21,716 nt of DNA from Parastagonospora avenae f. sp. tritici 18332-5 (GCA_022559985.1 JAFJTR010000175.1:1-21716), one strand, 5' to 3'; positions 1-10,222 are shown, numbered from the stretch's first letter. Numbers and translations are program-made. Notes: a model not told the origin generated them from the sequence alone.

Positions 1-410
1 TTTGAGAATCGATTAGAGATAGCTCTTCACGCAGTATCTCAACTTTAGAGGCAATCTATTACTTGATTCTCAACTCTCCTGTGTACGTGCCTTTACAGGA
101 TGATGTGTCTTGTTGTTGTTCTAGATAATGGTGCTCTCCACATGTACATGCTCTCGCGCAAGTAAGGCCGGAGTAGGATCGAGGCGGGTTGGCTGACGTG
201 GTTTCAATCCACGCCGATACTAGGCTGCCTGCTGTATCGCCTTCTACCTGACACCTTCATGGGGCGAAGCCTCGACTTAATCTGACAAGTGTGTAATCTA
301 TAAACGCGACTAGAGCGCGACATCTGCGCGTCTTTGCACCATGTTTACCTCTTCCTTCCTCTCTCTGTGTTATTATTAGTCATTTTTTTAGTTATACGCG
401 TAAGACTATA
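1..410. other. Intergenic sequence upstream of the MULE relic
   Basis: I find no gene here. The stretch may contain the 5' flank or terminal region of the MULE relic that follows, but I cannot recognise a terminal inverted repeat or a target duplication. A short self-complementary arm at 197-213 resembles a T-arm, but there is no tRNA around it. Confidence 0.4.
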
Positions 411-3057
411 GAAGCTATTCCAGCTCCTCTAGACCTTCTCTACAGCTCCTACGAAGAGGCATACATTGCTCTTAAGACGCACAGCATGCAATATAGCTAT
501 AGCTTCGTCTTTAAGCGAAGTAAGCCTCATAATTCAGATATTAAGACACGATACTACTATTATTGTGACTGATTTCAAACCTACTAATTAAGCGCAACGA
601 GACTAAACACAAGCACGCGTGCATTAGGATGTCCCTTTAAGCTAGTTATTTTTAAGGTGAAGCACAGCGAGCAATAGAAGCTAGAGGTTCTAGAAAAGCA
701 CTATAACTATTCCTGATCAATCAATCTAAGCGCGCACAACGTGTACTGCAAGCGAACGACAGCACAGAAGGAAGTGATCGAGTTAACAACCCACGAGGGG
801 GCGCGGCCGATGCAGATTCTCGCTGCAATCTAAAGTGAAGACTAAGATACACTAGTCTCTGCCGCTAATATCCAAAGCGAGAGAAAATGATTAGAGAGAG
901 ATATTTAGATGGAAGGAGTCTGATAGAGGCGTTGCTAGACGATCTATACACAGCAGACTAGGTTTTTGCTGTTAAGAAGGACGATAACAATTGCATCTAG
1001 AACCTCTTCTTCGCCTATTAGAAGCAGGTTAAGCTTCTGCTAACAAACCCTGACGTTCTGCTAATAGACTGCACATATCGAACTAACAAGTACAAGCTTC
1101 CTCTGCTGCACATACTAGGCTGCACTAACCTATAGACGTTCTTCTCTGCAGGCTTCTGCTTTCTTAGCAATAAGGCATATCTAGACTACTATTAGGCAAT
1201 CGCAAATTTCCTCCTTAAAACAGGCGTACAACAACCACGTGTGTTCATCAGCGATTAGGAAGAAGCATTGAAGAAGTCAGCGCGCTCGCTCCTCCCAGGA
1301 GTCCTGCAACTCTTGTGTGTATAGCATATCAATAAGAACATTCAGACGAACGCACAACAGATATAGCGAGACGCTAATAGCGTAACAAAGGAGGAGAAGC
1401 AGAGCATCGCTGAGCAAAGAGCTTCATTCATGAAGCGGTAGAGTCAGGTATGCTAACCCTGAACGCTGAGAGCGCTTTAAAGCAGCTCTTTCATAGATTG
1501 AATAAGTTAAGGCTGACAAGAGTAGGTTATCTACGCAAAGAGACCGCTATAGTTCTAGTTTAAATAGGACGATTTGCTTAAAGACTACAATCACTAGCCA
1601 GAGCCTTGCAGGTACCTGCAAGAAAATCAATATGTAACACGCACAGAGTTAGCAGCTGCGTGAACCTCTCATCATCGACACTATAATACGATCACAAGCT
1701 CACCTGTAGAGGTAATGCATAAGGTCTTGAAGGACTGTCTCATGACCTTAACAGGCGACTTACTTCGCGTTATTAGGAGGATTAAGCAGATATTTAAGAC
1801 TCAATACAACAAGTACAAAAAGGAGATTGCTTCTTCTAAACATACTACTAAGTTTTAACACAAGCTGGAGTCTATGCCCTTCCTTCCTCGTGGCATCCAC
1901 GATGTCCTTAGACCACCAGCCATCGAGCGCATCAGGCAACAAGATCTGCTGCGCCAGAAAGAGCAACGACAGCGTCGTAGCCGGCATCCTTGTTTAAGCC
2001 TCTTCGAGAAAACGAATGGCCTCCCATGTCGCCACACGCTGCAAGAAGTAATCGCTGCTGGATCCACACTACGATTAAATCACCTCTATGGTGATCATTG
2101 GCGCTATCAATGTGAGCATGGCCCATCAGTACGCTCATTCTCGAGGCCGTACCAGTCTGTTCTTGAGCCGCTCACTGCTCAGACAAGCAGACTCCGCAAC
2201 AATCAATTAAGTGGGTCCAGAGAGGCCATATTTGATTTGATCGATCACCTGCTTAGGCCTAGTAGTTACCCGTAGAGGTTTAACTCCTACCTAGATAGGT
2301 AAGTGGGTCTTTATAAGAGGCATATTTGATTTGTTTGTTGCGGACCGTGCAGACAAGAGGTGCCCTAAGGAGGAACGAAGCATCAACTCGACGAGACCCA
2401 TCAGCTTTCGAACGAAGTATGCCACCTTCTATTCCTCACTTTTAGCCTCACCATGAATCCTAAGGTCAAACACTTGCTAAAGCTCTGCAGCAAGTCAGCA
2501 CTTCTGTCATTGTTTCGATTCCTACCTCGGCACCAGATATAGGTCCTGTAACCACCTGTATCTCTGTGTCAATACCAGCACCTGCTCCTCTGCCTCCTCC
2601 TATTTCTCTTCGGTCATCTCTGCCTGTAGCTATCGCTGTGACAGTGACCGTGGCTTCGCCTCCTGCCTGGCAACCTCCATCGGAGGAGGAGTTCCTAGCT
2701 GACGTTGCAGGCCGACAGTCTCAATATGTTCTATATCAGTACAACGACATGATGTCAGCTACCAACTTTCTGGCAGAGACCGGGCAGCAGGATGATCCTG
2801 CAGAGCTAGTAGAAGCCTGGAATATGGCCCTGGCTACAGAAGGACTCTTTGCTTCCTGCACACCAACTGCAGCTTAGAACTATCACTTTGGAGACATAGA
2901 AGCTTTCTATGCTGAAAGATTTACACAGGTTGACACTCAGAATGCACTTGATGAGTGTGAAGATGCACCCACGCCGCGGCCTAAGCGCGCTGCAGCAGTA
3001 GCAGCTCTAGAAGCCTGCAAAAGCCTTGGACCGCGTAAGAGACGACAGTGTAAGTAG
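411..3057 (+). pseudogene. FAR1/MULE-type transposase relic, RIP-mutated
   Basis: This is a dead Mutator-like (MULE) transposase with a FAR1-type N-terminus. From 411 to about 884 one frame encodes a FAR1-like zinc-binding region; it includes a CPFKLVIFKV segment near 630. From 887 to about 2275 a second frame carries the transposase core, with the DDE-like segments LLIDCTYRTNKYKLP (from about 1058) and FISD (near 1245), and a C..H.NKN motif with a stop where Trp is expected. A SWIM-like zinc-finger end follows (GLPCRHTLQEV, near 2020; LNHLYGDHW, near 2080). A third frame, about 2530-3057, encodes a Pro/Ala-rich tail ending in a basic stretch (GPRKRRQCK). The first frame has TAA and TGA as well as TAG stops. 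Between 887 and 1443 there are nine in-frame stops, all TAG, at places where Gln (CAG) or Trp (TGG) is expected. These substitutions are what C-to-T/G-to-A mutation such as RIP would make. At least two frame changes add to the damage. The family call is firm; element ends and terminal repeats are not visible. Confidence 0.85.
2209..2335. repeat. Imperfect direct repeat inside the MULE relic
   Basis: Two copies of about 31-33 bases, 2209-2239 and 2303-2335, start 94 bases apart. Both begin AAGTGGGTC and end CATATTTGATTTG, with a few differences between. They lie just after the SWIM-like region, where the reading frame is lost, so a local duplication or an old excision or insertion scar may explain the frame change. 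Confidence 0.55.
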
Positions 3058-3152
3058 ATAATAAGTCTAGCAACATGAATTATCAAGTACAGCCTCCCTT
3101 CACACGTACCTATGTCTAAATAAATAGAATACTGTAATCTATATAGCACTAG

Positions 3153-3369
3153 TGTCGGATCGTGAGTATCGGTAGGGACGTCGTCTGCTCAACACTGACC
3201 GCCGAGCTGACTCGATCCTTCTTCGATCCTACTTCGGCCCGACTTGCGTTACGCTCAGGTATACTTTCGTAGCACCCACGTTCATAGATCAATCAATACC
3301 AATATACCAGTCACCAGAAGAACCTCGTTGTCGTTATTCACCCGTACGATCGTACAAGGCCTACCAACA
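3153..3369 (+). mobile_element. Solo LTR A (Copia-like), TSD ACTAG
   Basis: A 217-base solo long terminal repeat. It begins TGTCGGATC and ends CCAACA, giving the TG...CA ends of an LTR. It is flanked by a perfect 5-base target-site duplication, ACTAG, at 3148-3152 and 3370-3374. No internal retrotransposon sequence lies next to it. The two other LTRs in this window (17437-17668 and, inverted, 20301-20501) share the same ends, but this copy is strongly diverged in the middle, so it is either an older copy or a different subfamily. Five-base duplications occur in Copia and Gypsy elements; the Copia label is an inference. Confidence 0.88.
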
Positions 3370-3383
3370 ACTAGTAACGATCT

Positions 3384-3434
3384 GGCTAGCGCGGGGGACA
3401 AATCTCAAAAACGGGGGGACAAATCACGCCAGCC
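3384..3434. repeat. 51-bp motif: twin direct repeat inside inverted ends
   Basis: The 12-base word GGGGGACAAATC occurs twice (3393-3404 and 3414-3425), 21 bases apart. The pair is enclosed by GGCTAGCG (3384-3391) and CGCCAGCC (3427-3434), which are inverted copies with one mismatch. It starts ten bases after the target duplication of LTR A. It may be the end of another, unrecognised transposon or a small structured repeat. Confidence 0.5.
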
Positions 3435-4103
3435 ATCATGGAGAGGTCCCAAGCTGCCCAGTCCAATCGGCGCCTAGAAGCTTAGCGCGTGGCTTCCCCT
3501 CGTTGCATCCGCAATTAAGCTTCGGAGACAAGACTCAAGATTGCGTCCATGAGCTTATTATTCAGATACTGACCCGCCTCATGATGTCGAATTCTAGTTG
3601 CACCATACCGCCTAAAAGTGCAATAGCCAGCGTAGCTAGGAAGTACGACCTGCTCGTACATACTTTTGCCAGCAGCTTTCGAGGGCTTCATCTCGTAGCA
3701 AAATCGTAGGATTCGGTTCCTGGGTTGGCTGGCGCAATCTCGGTGGCTAGTTTTGTTGCGTTGGTTCTCGAGAGTTTATGCGGTAGAACACGAGTGGCGG
3801 AAGTGGTGGTCATCCCTGGAGATTTACGACGTTGCCAGGATAGGCAGGTGCGGGTCAATCGCCCCCGACAAGGAAGGTCGAAAGCATAATTTGAGCGCAC
3901 TTGACTTATCGGAGAAGTTGTGTATTATCTTCCTTCTTGTTCGAAGCGATCACCGGGTGACAGGAGTCTGTTGGTTAATTGAACGCACGGGTGAGAGAAG
4001 TCACTAGTATGTAGGTATATTAGTCGATACTTGCGGCTTTGCCTGCTCCTTACCCCCTCGATCACTCGCTTTGCTTCGCTGGAAAAGTGCAGGACTTGCA
4101 AAG
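3435..4103. other. Non-coding region upstream of the S28 peptidase gene
   Basis: I recognise no gene. Short open frames here have no familiar motifs. The last 80 bases before the peptidase start codon include pyrimidine-rich runs (around 4045-4080), which is common in fungal promoters and leaders, so the promoter of that gene probably lies here. No clear TATA box. Confidence 0.4.
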
Positions 4104-5932
4104 ATGCGTGCTTCAACGTGCTTTCCAGCACTCGTGCTGGCTGTCTCCCAGACGACGAATGCGCTGATGAACAATGCTTTCGCCCGCTCCTTTGATCTTA
4201 TGGCAGACATGGGGCTCAACCCCGACGGAACACCAATCAATATCGATGGTCCTTCCTTTGACGACGCGGATGTCAGCGAAGCTGATTTCAGGATCGCCAG
4301 TGTCGCAGATGCTTCCGCGCCACCAGCCACCGAGATCGTCTCCGAAGAATATGTTACGCTTCCCCTCGACCACTTCGATCCGTCTAAGAACCACGGCACA
4401 TTTAATAACCGCTACTGGGCTGCGTCAAGCTCTTATAAACCTGGCGGCCCTGTCTTCATCTACGACGTAGGCGAAGCTAACGCCTCTGCCAATGCACTCT
4501 TCCGCATCCAGAACTCCACCAGTTTCTTCAAGCAGATTGTCGACAAGTATAATGGTATTGGAATTGTGTGGGAACATCGATTCTACGGAAATAGCAGCCC
4601 CGGTGGACCGGTTAATATCAATACGCCAGCGGAACAATTCCGATACTTGAACACCGAGCAGAGCCTTGCGGACGTTGCGGCTTTTGCGTCTCAGTTCTCC
4701 CTCAAGAACCGCGGAATCAACTATACCCTCACACCGGAGACAACACCATGGGTCTTCGTTGGCGGAAGTTATCCGGGTATGCGCGCAGCATTCATGCGAG
4801 AGAAATATCCGGATACCATCTACGCAAGCTACGCCTCTTCAGCACCTGTTCAGGCAAGCGTTGATCAAAGTTTTTACTTCGAGCCTATCTGGAGAGGTAT
4901 GCAGAGATATGGCTTTGGAAACTGCTCGAGGGATATCCAGGCTGCGACCAGATACATCGATGGCGTGTTCGATCGTGGTAGCAAGAACAACGCTGCAGCG
5001 GATCAGCTCAAGATCATGTTCCTTGGCAAAGGCGCGGAGAAGAACAGCCATGCGACGTTTGCCGATGCGTTGACTACCGTCTTCGCAACATGGCAGTCTT
5101 ACGGCATGGAGGGCGGTAATACTGGTCTTAGGAAGCTTTGCGACTGGATCGAGACTGGCAACGGTACAAATACCACCAGCGCGCCAAGCTACGACCAGAA
5201 GAAGATCCCCCAAGCAGTGCAGAGGTGGGCGAGCTTCCCATACTTCGCGAAAAACGTCAACAACTACTTGGAGACAAACTGCTCGGGCAAGGCCGATGTT
5301 GTCGGTGATTGCGATCTAGACAGGAAGTTCACAGACCCAGCCATGATTAGCTGGACATGGCAGTACTGCACCCAGTGGGGTAAGTTCATTGCCTCTCTCC
5401 CTTTCTCCCCCAATTGCTCCAACACTTCCCATTGAATATGCTGACCTTCATCACAGGTTACTTCCAGTCGGCAAACCTCGGACCACGCCAACTCGTTTCA
5501 AAATACAACTCGCTCGTGCACCAGCACGACATCTGCCATCGTCAATTCCCCGATGCACCACGCGACCTCTTCCCCGAATGGCCCGCGGTCGACCAGACAA
5601 ACCGCAAGTTTGGCGGCTGGTCCATTCGCCCCTCCAACACTTACTGGTCCAATGGCGAATTCGACCCCTGGCGCACGCTCTCCCCAGCCAGCGCGGAGCC
5701 TTTTGCGCCAAAGGTCAAGGTATCTCAAGACATACCAAAGTGCGGAGCCAACACAGATAAGGCCAGTTTGTTTGGATTCGTCCTCTCTAATGCACAGCAT
5801 TGCTATGACTTCAGGACCACCGGAGTGACGGTGCCTGATGGTTCTTTGAGCCGGGGGTATTTCACGAGTGCGTTGAGCTCGTGGTTGGAGTGCTGGAAGC
5901 CGAAGGGTTATGGAAAGCCTTGGAAAGCATAG
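4104..5932 (+). CDS. Secreted serine carboxypeptidase, family S28
   Basis: A predicted extracellular serine peptidase of family S28 (relatives: lysosomal Pro-X carboxypeptidase and dipeptidyl peptidase II), which cleaves near proline residues. It is likely used in nutrient acquisition. Two exons, 4104-5379 and 5457-5932, are joined across a 77-base intron with GTAAGT donor and CACAG acceptor. The join restores the reading frame and gives WGYFQ in place of a stop. The 583-residue product starts with a signal peptide (about residues 1-20, MRASTCFPALVLAVSQTTNA). The family motif WEHRFYG is at 156-162. The nucleophile is Ser222 in GGSYPG, with likely Asp495 (NGEFDPW) and His540 (QHCYDF) completing the triad. 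Several N-x-S/T sites suit a glycosylated secreted protein. I chose ATG 4104 because it begins the signal peptide directly; an in-frame ATG at 4071 would add 11 residues with a Lys/Arg-containing leader. All three catalytic residues are present, so it should be active. It is somewhat longer than the mammalian members, which are near 500 residues. Confidence 0.93.
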
Positions 5933-6297
5933 ATATCACGATTATAGTTCTCAATATAACCTAGCATATCAGTGCGGTGCGAGGTTGACGTGGTGAAGAA
6001 CCGAGTTGTAGCTAACAGATCTGCAAGCGCAGGTGGTAAATCGTCCAAGGTTGACGACAATTGGGAACATGACTGAAGGTCTACGTGCTCGAATGATGTG
6101 CTGGGTCTTTCAGCTCTTGATTCGAATGTCAGATACGGCCCCTGTCTCACATGGTGGCTGCGCCTCGTTTGATCAATCAGTCAGAAGCGAGAGCGTGCAG
6201 CCTCTTGCACCTCAGCCTCATCGCATCAACATTAGTCCTGTCTTCCACTCCCAACCCCGACCACCTATGCCCACGCCTGGCACGCTGAACCAACGCG
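5933..6297. other. Intergenic sequence, no gene seen
   Basis: This lies between the peptidase stop codon and the HET remnant. I looked here for the missing N-terminal HET part of that remnant, such as a WxLQEL or GxTLQEL segment, and did not find it in any frame. The 3' end and polyadenylation region of the peptidase gene should lie in the first part. Confidence 0.4.
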
Positions 6298-7103
6298 ATG
6301 AGACTGTATGGTGAGGGATTCAAGGCATTCAGAAGACTCCAAGAAGAGATCATCAAAAGATCGGAAGACCAATCCATCTATTGTTGGACGGACCAGTCTG
6401 CTACCAGGACTACGATTCGCGGCCTCTTAGCACGGAGTCCAGACGAGTTTCGAGGTTGCCAGAACATCGAAATTAACAAAGAGAATCCCTCCGAATCATT
6501 CACGATAACCAATAAGGGCCTTCACATCTCGCTGCCTCTGGTGACAACGAAAACTCACGGCTTGGAATACTTCGCCACTTTAGGTTGCAACATCGACACT
6601 TAACGCAGTGTCGCTATCCTACTGCGACGTTTGTCAGTAGAGTCAATCCAGTTTGTCCGAGTGAACTCCCATCAACTCTACCCCGTATCATTTTGGGGAA
6701 CATCGACTCCTCTATACGTGCTAGACAAAATACCCAACTCTTCTGATGCTCGTCCCCGAGTTGCTGGCATAAAGCTTAATATAGAAACCGTCGCCTTGAG
6801 CAGTGCGGGATCTGGGCTCCATATGGATTATAGCAAGAGCAGAATGTAGTTCGGTTTAACCCTGGAAAGTACACGGACCTATCCATTGAAATATTGTTTC
6901 ATGAGCCTGGACACCGCACGGAACAAAAGCAGGTCATCCTTGTCGCTCTGAAGTACAGCTTTGAGACCCTCACTCTTCAATCTACCTCTGGTCGAACATC
7001 CCACTGTTCCCTAACTGTCGGAACAACCTATGCATATGATTTCGGTAAGGAGCCGCACATGGAGAAGAATACGTGTATCAAGCCAGGGCCAGGAACACTA
7101 TAG
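6298..7103 (+). pseudogene. C-terminal remnant of a HET-domain protein (DUF8212-like)
   Basis: This is the tail of a heterokaryon-incompatibility family gene whose HET head is missing. The frame opens with LYGEGFKAFRRLQEEIIK, the signature at the start of the DUF8212-type C-terminal region that follows HET in many proteins related to HET-E. It continues with DQSIYCW, GLLARSPDEF and FTITNKGLHISLPL, all in the expected order. An in-frame TAA at about 6601-6603 interrupts it. The same frame then resumes with VAILLRRL and QFVRVNSHQL up to a TAG at 6847-6849. The final part (SIEILFHEPG, then a C-terminal tail) is in another frame, so there is also a frameshift near 6850. With no HET domain, one stop and one frameshift, it cannot encode a full protein. 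The match to the family is by motif order. It lies head-to-tail with the S28 gene and faces the convergent HET gene at 7397-9793, but the two are not obvious copies of each other. Confidence 0.75.
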
Positions 7104-7396
7104 TGTCGACTAGACACAGCAGTGTTTAATGAGGAGATGATGGTAATTGTAAGCATGAGTGTAGACTACTACAAGATCCTCGATGCCTTATGCCTGCGAA
7201 GTAGATAGATAGAGTGCTAAAACCCAAAGTACTCGAGATGTATGCGGATCATATAGCGCTATGATCTTCTATGTGCTTACAACAATAACTACGCGGCATC
7301 CTGATACCCCAGAATAGAGAGGTTTTAACCGGACCTGTGCGCGAACTCCGCAATTCCAGACTGGGTCCATATACACGACTCGATTGCATTTCTCAG

Positions 7397-9793
7397 TCAG
7401 AAAACCCGAAAATCCCTCTCCCTCTCCCTCCCCACCCCCTCCCCATCCATAAGCCCATGCACATACGCACCCCCAACAACCCTCCACCTCTTCTTCTCCT
7501 CCCTCAGCACACACGGCACGTGCATTCCCCACACCAACCCCACCAAATTACCTACCTCGCTCCCCCTCGGCACCATACCCATCCACCCCCCCTCCGTCGT
7601 GCAAAACACCAACGGCGCCTGATTTTTGCTATCGTCGTACAACATGTCAATCTCCTGCAGACACTGGCTAGCTGCTTGAAATTGCCGCACGCGCTCTTCG
7701 CCCCACTGTGCGTGCAGTTGGGATAGGTTTGCTTCGGCCATAATTTGGTTAGGCTGGAATGATTGCGCGAGGGCGCCCATGGAGAGCAGCATTTCGACTT
7801 GAGCAAGTAGCGCGGTGCCGTAGTGTGGCGGTGCGGGCCGGGCGGAGTGTGTGCGGTCGCCAATGAGCGTGCGCCACACGGCTTCGACAAGGGGTTGGGA
7901 GTACATATAGCGGTAGGGTTCTGTGAGGCGTTCGCGGGCGTGGGCGAGTGCGGTGCTGGGGTAAGACATGAGTGTTGCTATCGTTGAGTCGGAGGGAATG
8001 CCTTCTTCAATGGACATGGGTGCTATGGAGGCAATGCAGTCGACGAGTTGGCCTCGCACGATGACTTCAAGCCGGGAACTGCCTCGGATCATGCGCGCTC
8101 GCTGATTTTTGGAGGCGTGGTATTTGATGTTTTCGGGCGCGAATTCGGTGTACAGTGGCATGCCTGAGCGCGGTACGGTCCAGTCGACTGCCCAGGAGGG
8201 CAAGTTTGAGTTATAGCCGTAGGCTCCAATGCCAGCAAAGTCCAATACATTTATAGCTTCGTTGTGATCGATTAAAAAGTGGGCAAGATTCAGCATGATT
8301 TCCGTATTGGTCGTTGTTTTCTTGTAGTCCACAAGCTGTTTGAGATCGGGCCCGTATCTTTTGGCTATCCCGATCAAGGCGAAAACCTTATCTCGGGGCC
8401 GTGTGGCTTTTCTGGCACCGAAGACCCGGAGGAGATAACTGATGCTGTTTGGTCCGAAGTAGATCTTGTACTCCATGCGGTAGGCAACGATGAGAGGAAG
8501 ACTCAAGATACCAAGGTAAGAATGCGCATTGTGAAGTGCTCCTTCATTAGAACCGAGCGCCGCGATAGTCGAAACTACAGGGCCAGAGTAGACCTTTGTC
8601 TTCTCGTAGAATGTGGTCCATGGAATTAGTTGCTGCCCGTAACAAACAGTGACCTCTTTGGCCGCCACAACCTCCTGCACAACCCATATTCGTTGAAACC
8701 ACGGATGCTGCAATAGTTCGTGTAGTGCTTTAATGCGGGTGCGAAGATAGAGATCCGTCTTTTGGCGGCCGTGGAAGCCCCCCACATGTTGAGTGAGATA
8801 CGCGTCGCCCATAAACTGTCCCACCATGTGCAGCTCAAACATCAAATTGATCGCAAGATAGGCCGGTCCATTGCCAAGGCAAGCCAGCACATGTGCGGCT
8901 TTGCTGTATATTTCCTGCATCATGCACACTTGAGCGGTCTTTTCACTGGGAATCGATGGGTCCTCTTGCTCTGTTTGATTGATGCAAATGGAGTCCAACC
9001 AGATGAGTTGCGGCTCGAAGTACGAGCTGCACCGCTGGAGGATATCGTAAACATTCTGCCTGACCTGGAAGCCCATGCCATTGATAAGGACTGTACGCTG
9101 AGTGTTTGGCCCGTGTTCCCACGTATAGGATATCGCGTGGTACTTCGGAACGTTGTGAATGTCGCAAGATATGAGCTCCCCAGAGACGTTCCTGAACGGC
9201 AGTCTTGTGTGAAGTTTCAGGAGTCGAATTTGAGTATTTGGTTCCAATGGTGGTGTGAACGCATAAGTGAATGTGGGCGGCGATGGGAAAATTATGCCGG
9301 AGATGAAAGCTTTCGCGAGTATTGCTCCGTCCAGTATGTATCCAAGTGCTACACATGTTACGTAGATAAGATATGGCGGGGCGATAAGTAAGCACACCTG
9401 CATCTCAATTGACCATGCTGCTATCCTTTTTCGCCAAATTGGAGAAAGAAAGTACCAAGAGACCGCAGAGCAGAGCGCGAGCGTGAATAGCTGCACCGCG
9501 TTTTTCCATATCGATTGAAAGACCATAGAGATGAGGAACCAACACCAAGGCAGCATGCGAGAAACGATTGGGTAACTCAAGAAGATCAAAAGGCGATAAT
9601 AGGCACGCTGGTAGCCATGAGTGAGGTACAGCATGTCTATGTAGCCGGCAAGCGACCATCGAACTGCTTTGAGTGACGATGGATAGGACACAGAAAGAAC
9701 GGCCAGAGCATTGGTGATGTAACAATCCGGAAAGACTTTGTCGAGTACCATCGCATTGATGCCTGGAACGATCCATTGTGTGAGGAACGACAT
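7397..9793 (-). CDS. HET-domain protein with hydrophobic N-terminal segments
   Basis: A 798-residue intronless gene encoding a heterokaryon-incompatibility (HET, PF06985) protein. These proteins trigger cell death or growth arrest when genetically different hyphae fuse, and related ones act in fungal innate immunity. HET landmarks are visible in order: YHAISYTWEHG (218-228), LIWLDSICINQ (263-273), the MMQEIYSKAAHVLACLG stretch (about 291-307), and HPWFQRIWVVQEV (363-375). The last is the usual WxxRxWVxQE signature. Unusually, about 180 residues before the domain are strongly hydrophobic, with putative membrane segments near 65-92, 101-118 and 132-165. This suggests a membrane-anchored HET protein. 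The C-terminal half (about 400-798) has no domain I recognise, which is common in this family. ATG 9793 is the only start that keeps the whole hydrophobic region. The reading frame is complete and shows no sign of RIP. Neighbours are a HET remnant (3' side) and CTNNBL1 (5' side, same strand, 430 bases away). Confidence 0.9.
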   Translation of the reverse strand: MSFLTQWIVPGINAMVLDKVFPDCYITNALAVLSVSYPSSLKAVRWSLAGYIDMLYLTHGYQRAYYRLLIFLSYPIVSRMLPWCWFLISMVFQSIWKNAVQLFTLALCSAVSWYFLSPIWRKRIAAWSIEMQVCLLIAPPYLIYVTCVALGYILDGAILAKAFISGIIFPSPPTFTYAFTPPLEPNTQIRLLKLHTRLPFRNVSGELISCDIHNVPKYHAISYTWEHGPNTQRTVLINGMGFQVRQNVYDILQRCSSYFEPQLIWLDSICINQTEQEDPSIPSEKTAQVCMMQEIYSKAAHVLACLGNGPAYLAINLMFELHMVGQFMGDAYLTQHVGGFHGRQKTDLYLRTRIKALHELLQHPWFQRIWVVQEVVAAKEVTVCYGQQLIPWTTFYEKTKVYSGPVVSTIAALGSNEGALHNAHSYLGILSLPLIVAYRMEYKIYFGPNSISYLLRVFGARKATRPRDKVFALIGIAKRYGPDLKQLVDYKKTTTNTEIMLNLAHFLIDHNEAINVLDFAGIGAYGYNSNLPSWAVDWTVPRSGMPLYTEFAPENIKYHASKNQRARMIRGSSRLEVIVRGQLVDCIASIAPMSIEEGIPSDSTIATLMSYPSTALAHARERLTEPYRYMYSQPLVEAVWRTLIGDRTHSARPAPPHYGTALLAQVEMLLSMGALAQSFQPNQIMAEANLSQLHAQWGEERVRQFQAASQCLQEIDMLYDDSKNQAPLVFCTTEGGWMGMVPRGSEVGNLVGLVWGMHVPCVLREEKKRWRVVGGAYVHGLMDGEGVGRERERDFRVF

Positions 9794-10222
9794 GGTGCCG
9801 GAGTGATCCTGTCAGCGTGTCCAGAAATGGAAATCTGTGAAGGTCGATCACCGAAAACCTTCACACAAAAGACATGCACACTTATACAACCTAAATAGGT
9901 CCTATCGCTATGCGAGAACCTTAACATGAGGGGCCGTCAGGATACCTCAGCTGGCCTTGGTAGATGAGCTGAATGAGCGTACTAGTCCGTAACAGGACGC
10001 CACCAGTACCATTGCCAAGACGGCATTAGCTAGAGTTGGTGCGGTGTAGCGGAGCGAGCTTTGGGCATGCCTAGACCGGTGAGAGTGTGAGAAGACGCTT
10101 GAAGATACCTCCATGGAACGCGCAAAAGTACGCGGCGATGATGTGACTTGTATGATCTCGCTAATATCGACATGAACGGAATAATTGTACATGTTATTTG
10201 GCAGCAACTTCTTCAAGGTCGC
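9794..10222. other. Intergenic: HET upstream region and CTNNBL1 3' side
   Basis: About 430 bases between two minus-strand genes. It should hold the promoter of the HET gene and the 3' end of the CTNNBL1-like transcript. An 89-codon open frame on the minus strand has no recognisable motif and I treat it as chance. Confidence 0.45.

Noticed and set aside
2..73. 9-base inverted repeat TTGAGAATC / GATTCTCAA as possible element ends
   Set aside because: A 9-base match at this spacing is expected several times by chance in 21 kb, and no target duplication or other support is visible.
197..213. A tRNA T-arm-like hairpin (5-base stem, 7-base loop)
   Set aside because: No acceptor stem, D-arm or anticodon arm can be built around it, and the loop does not match the TTC-R-A pattern in register.
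887..1443. TAG-only stops as a sign of stop-codon reassignment
   Set aside because: The preceding frame of the same relic has TAA and TGA stops, the intact genes of the window use ordinary coding, and C-to-T/G-to-A mutation explains the pattern more simply.
8762..9391. A 209-codon open frame on the plus strand
   Set aside because: It is antisense to the HET gene in the region of its conserved motifs and has no recognisable features of its own.
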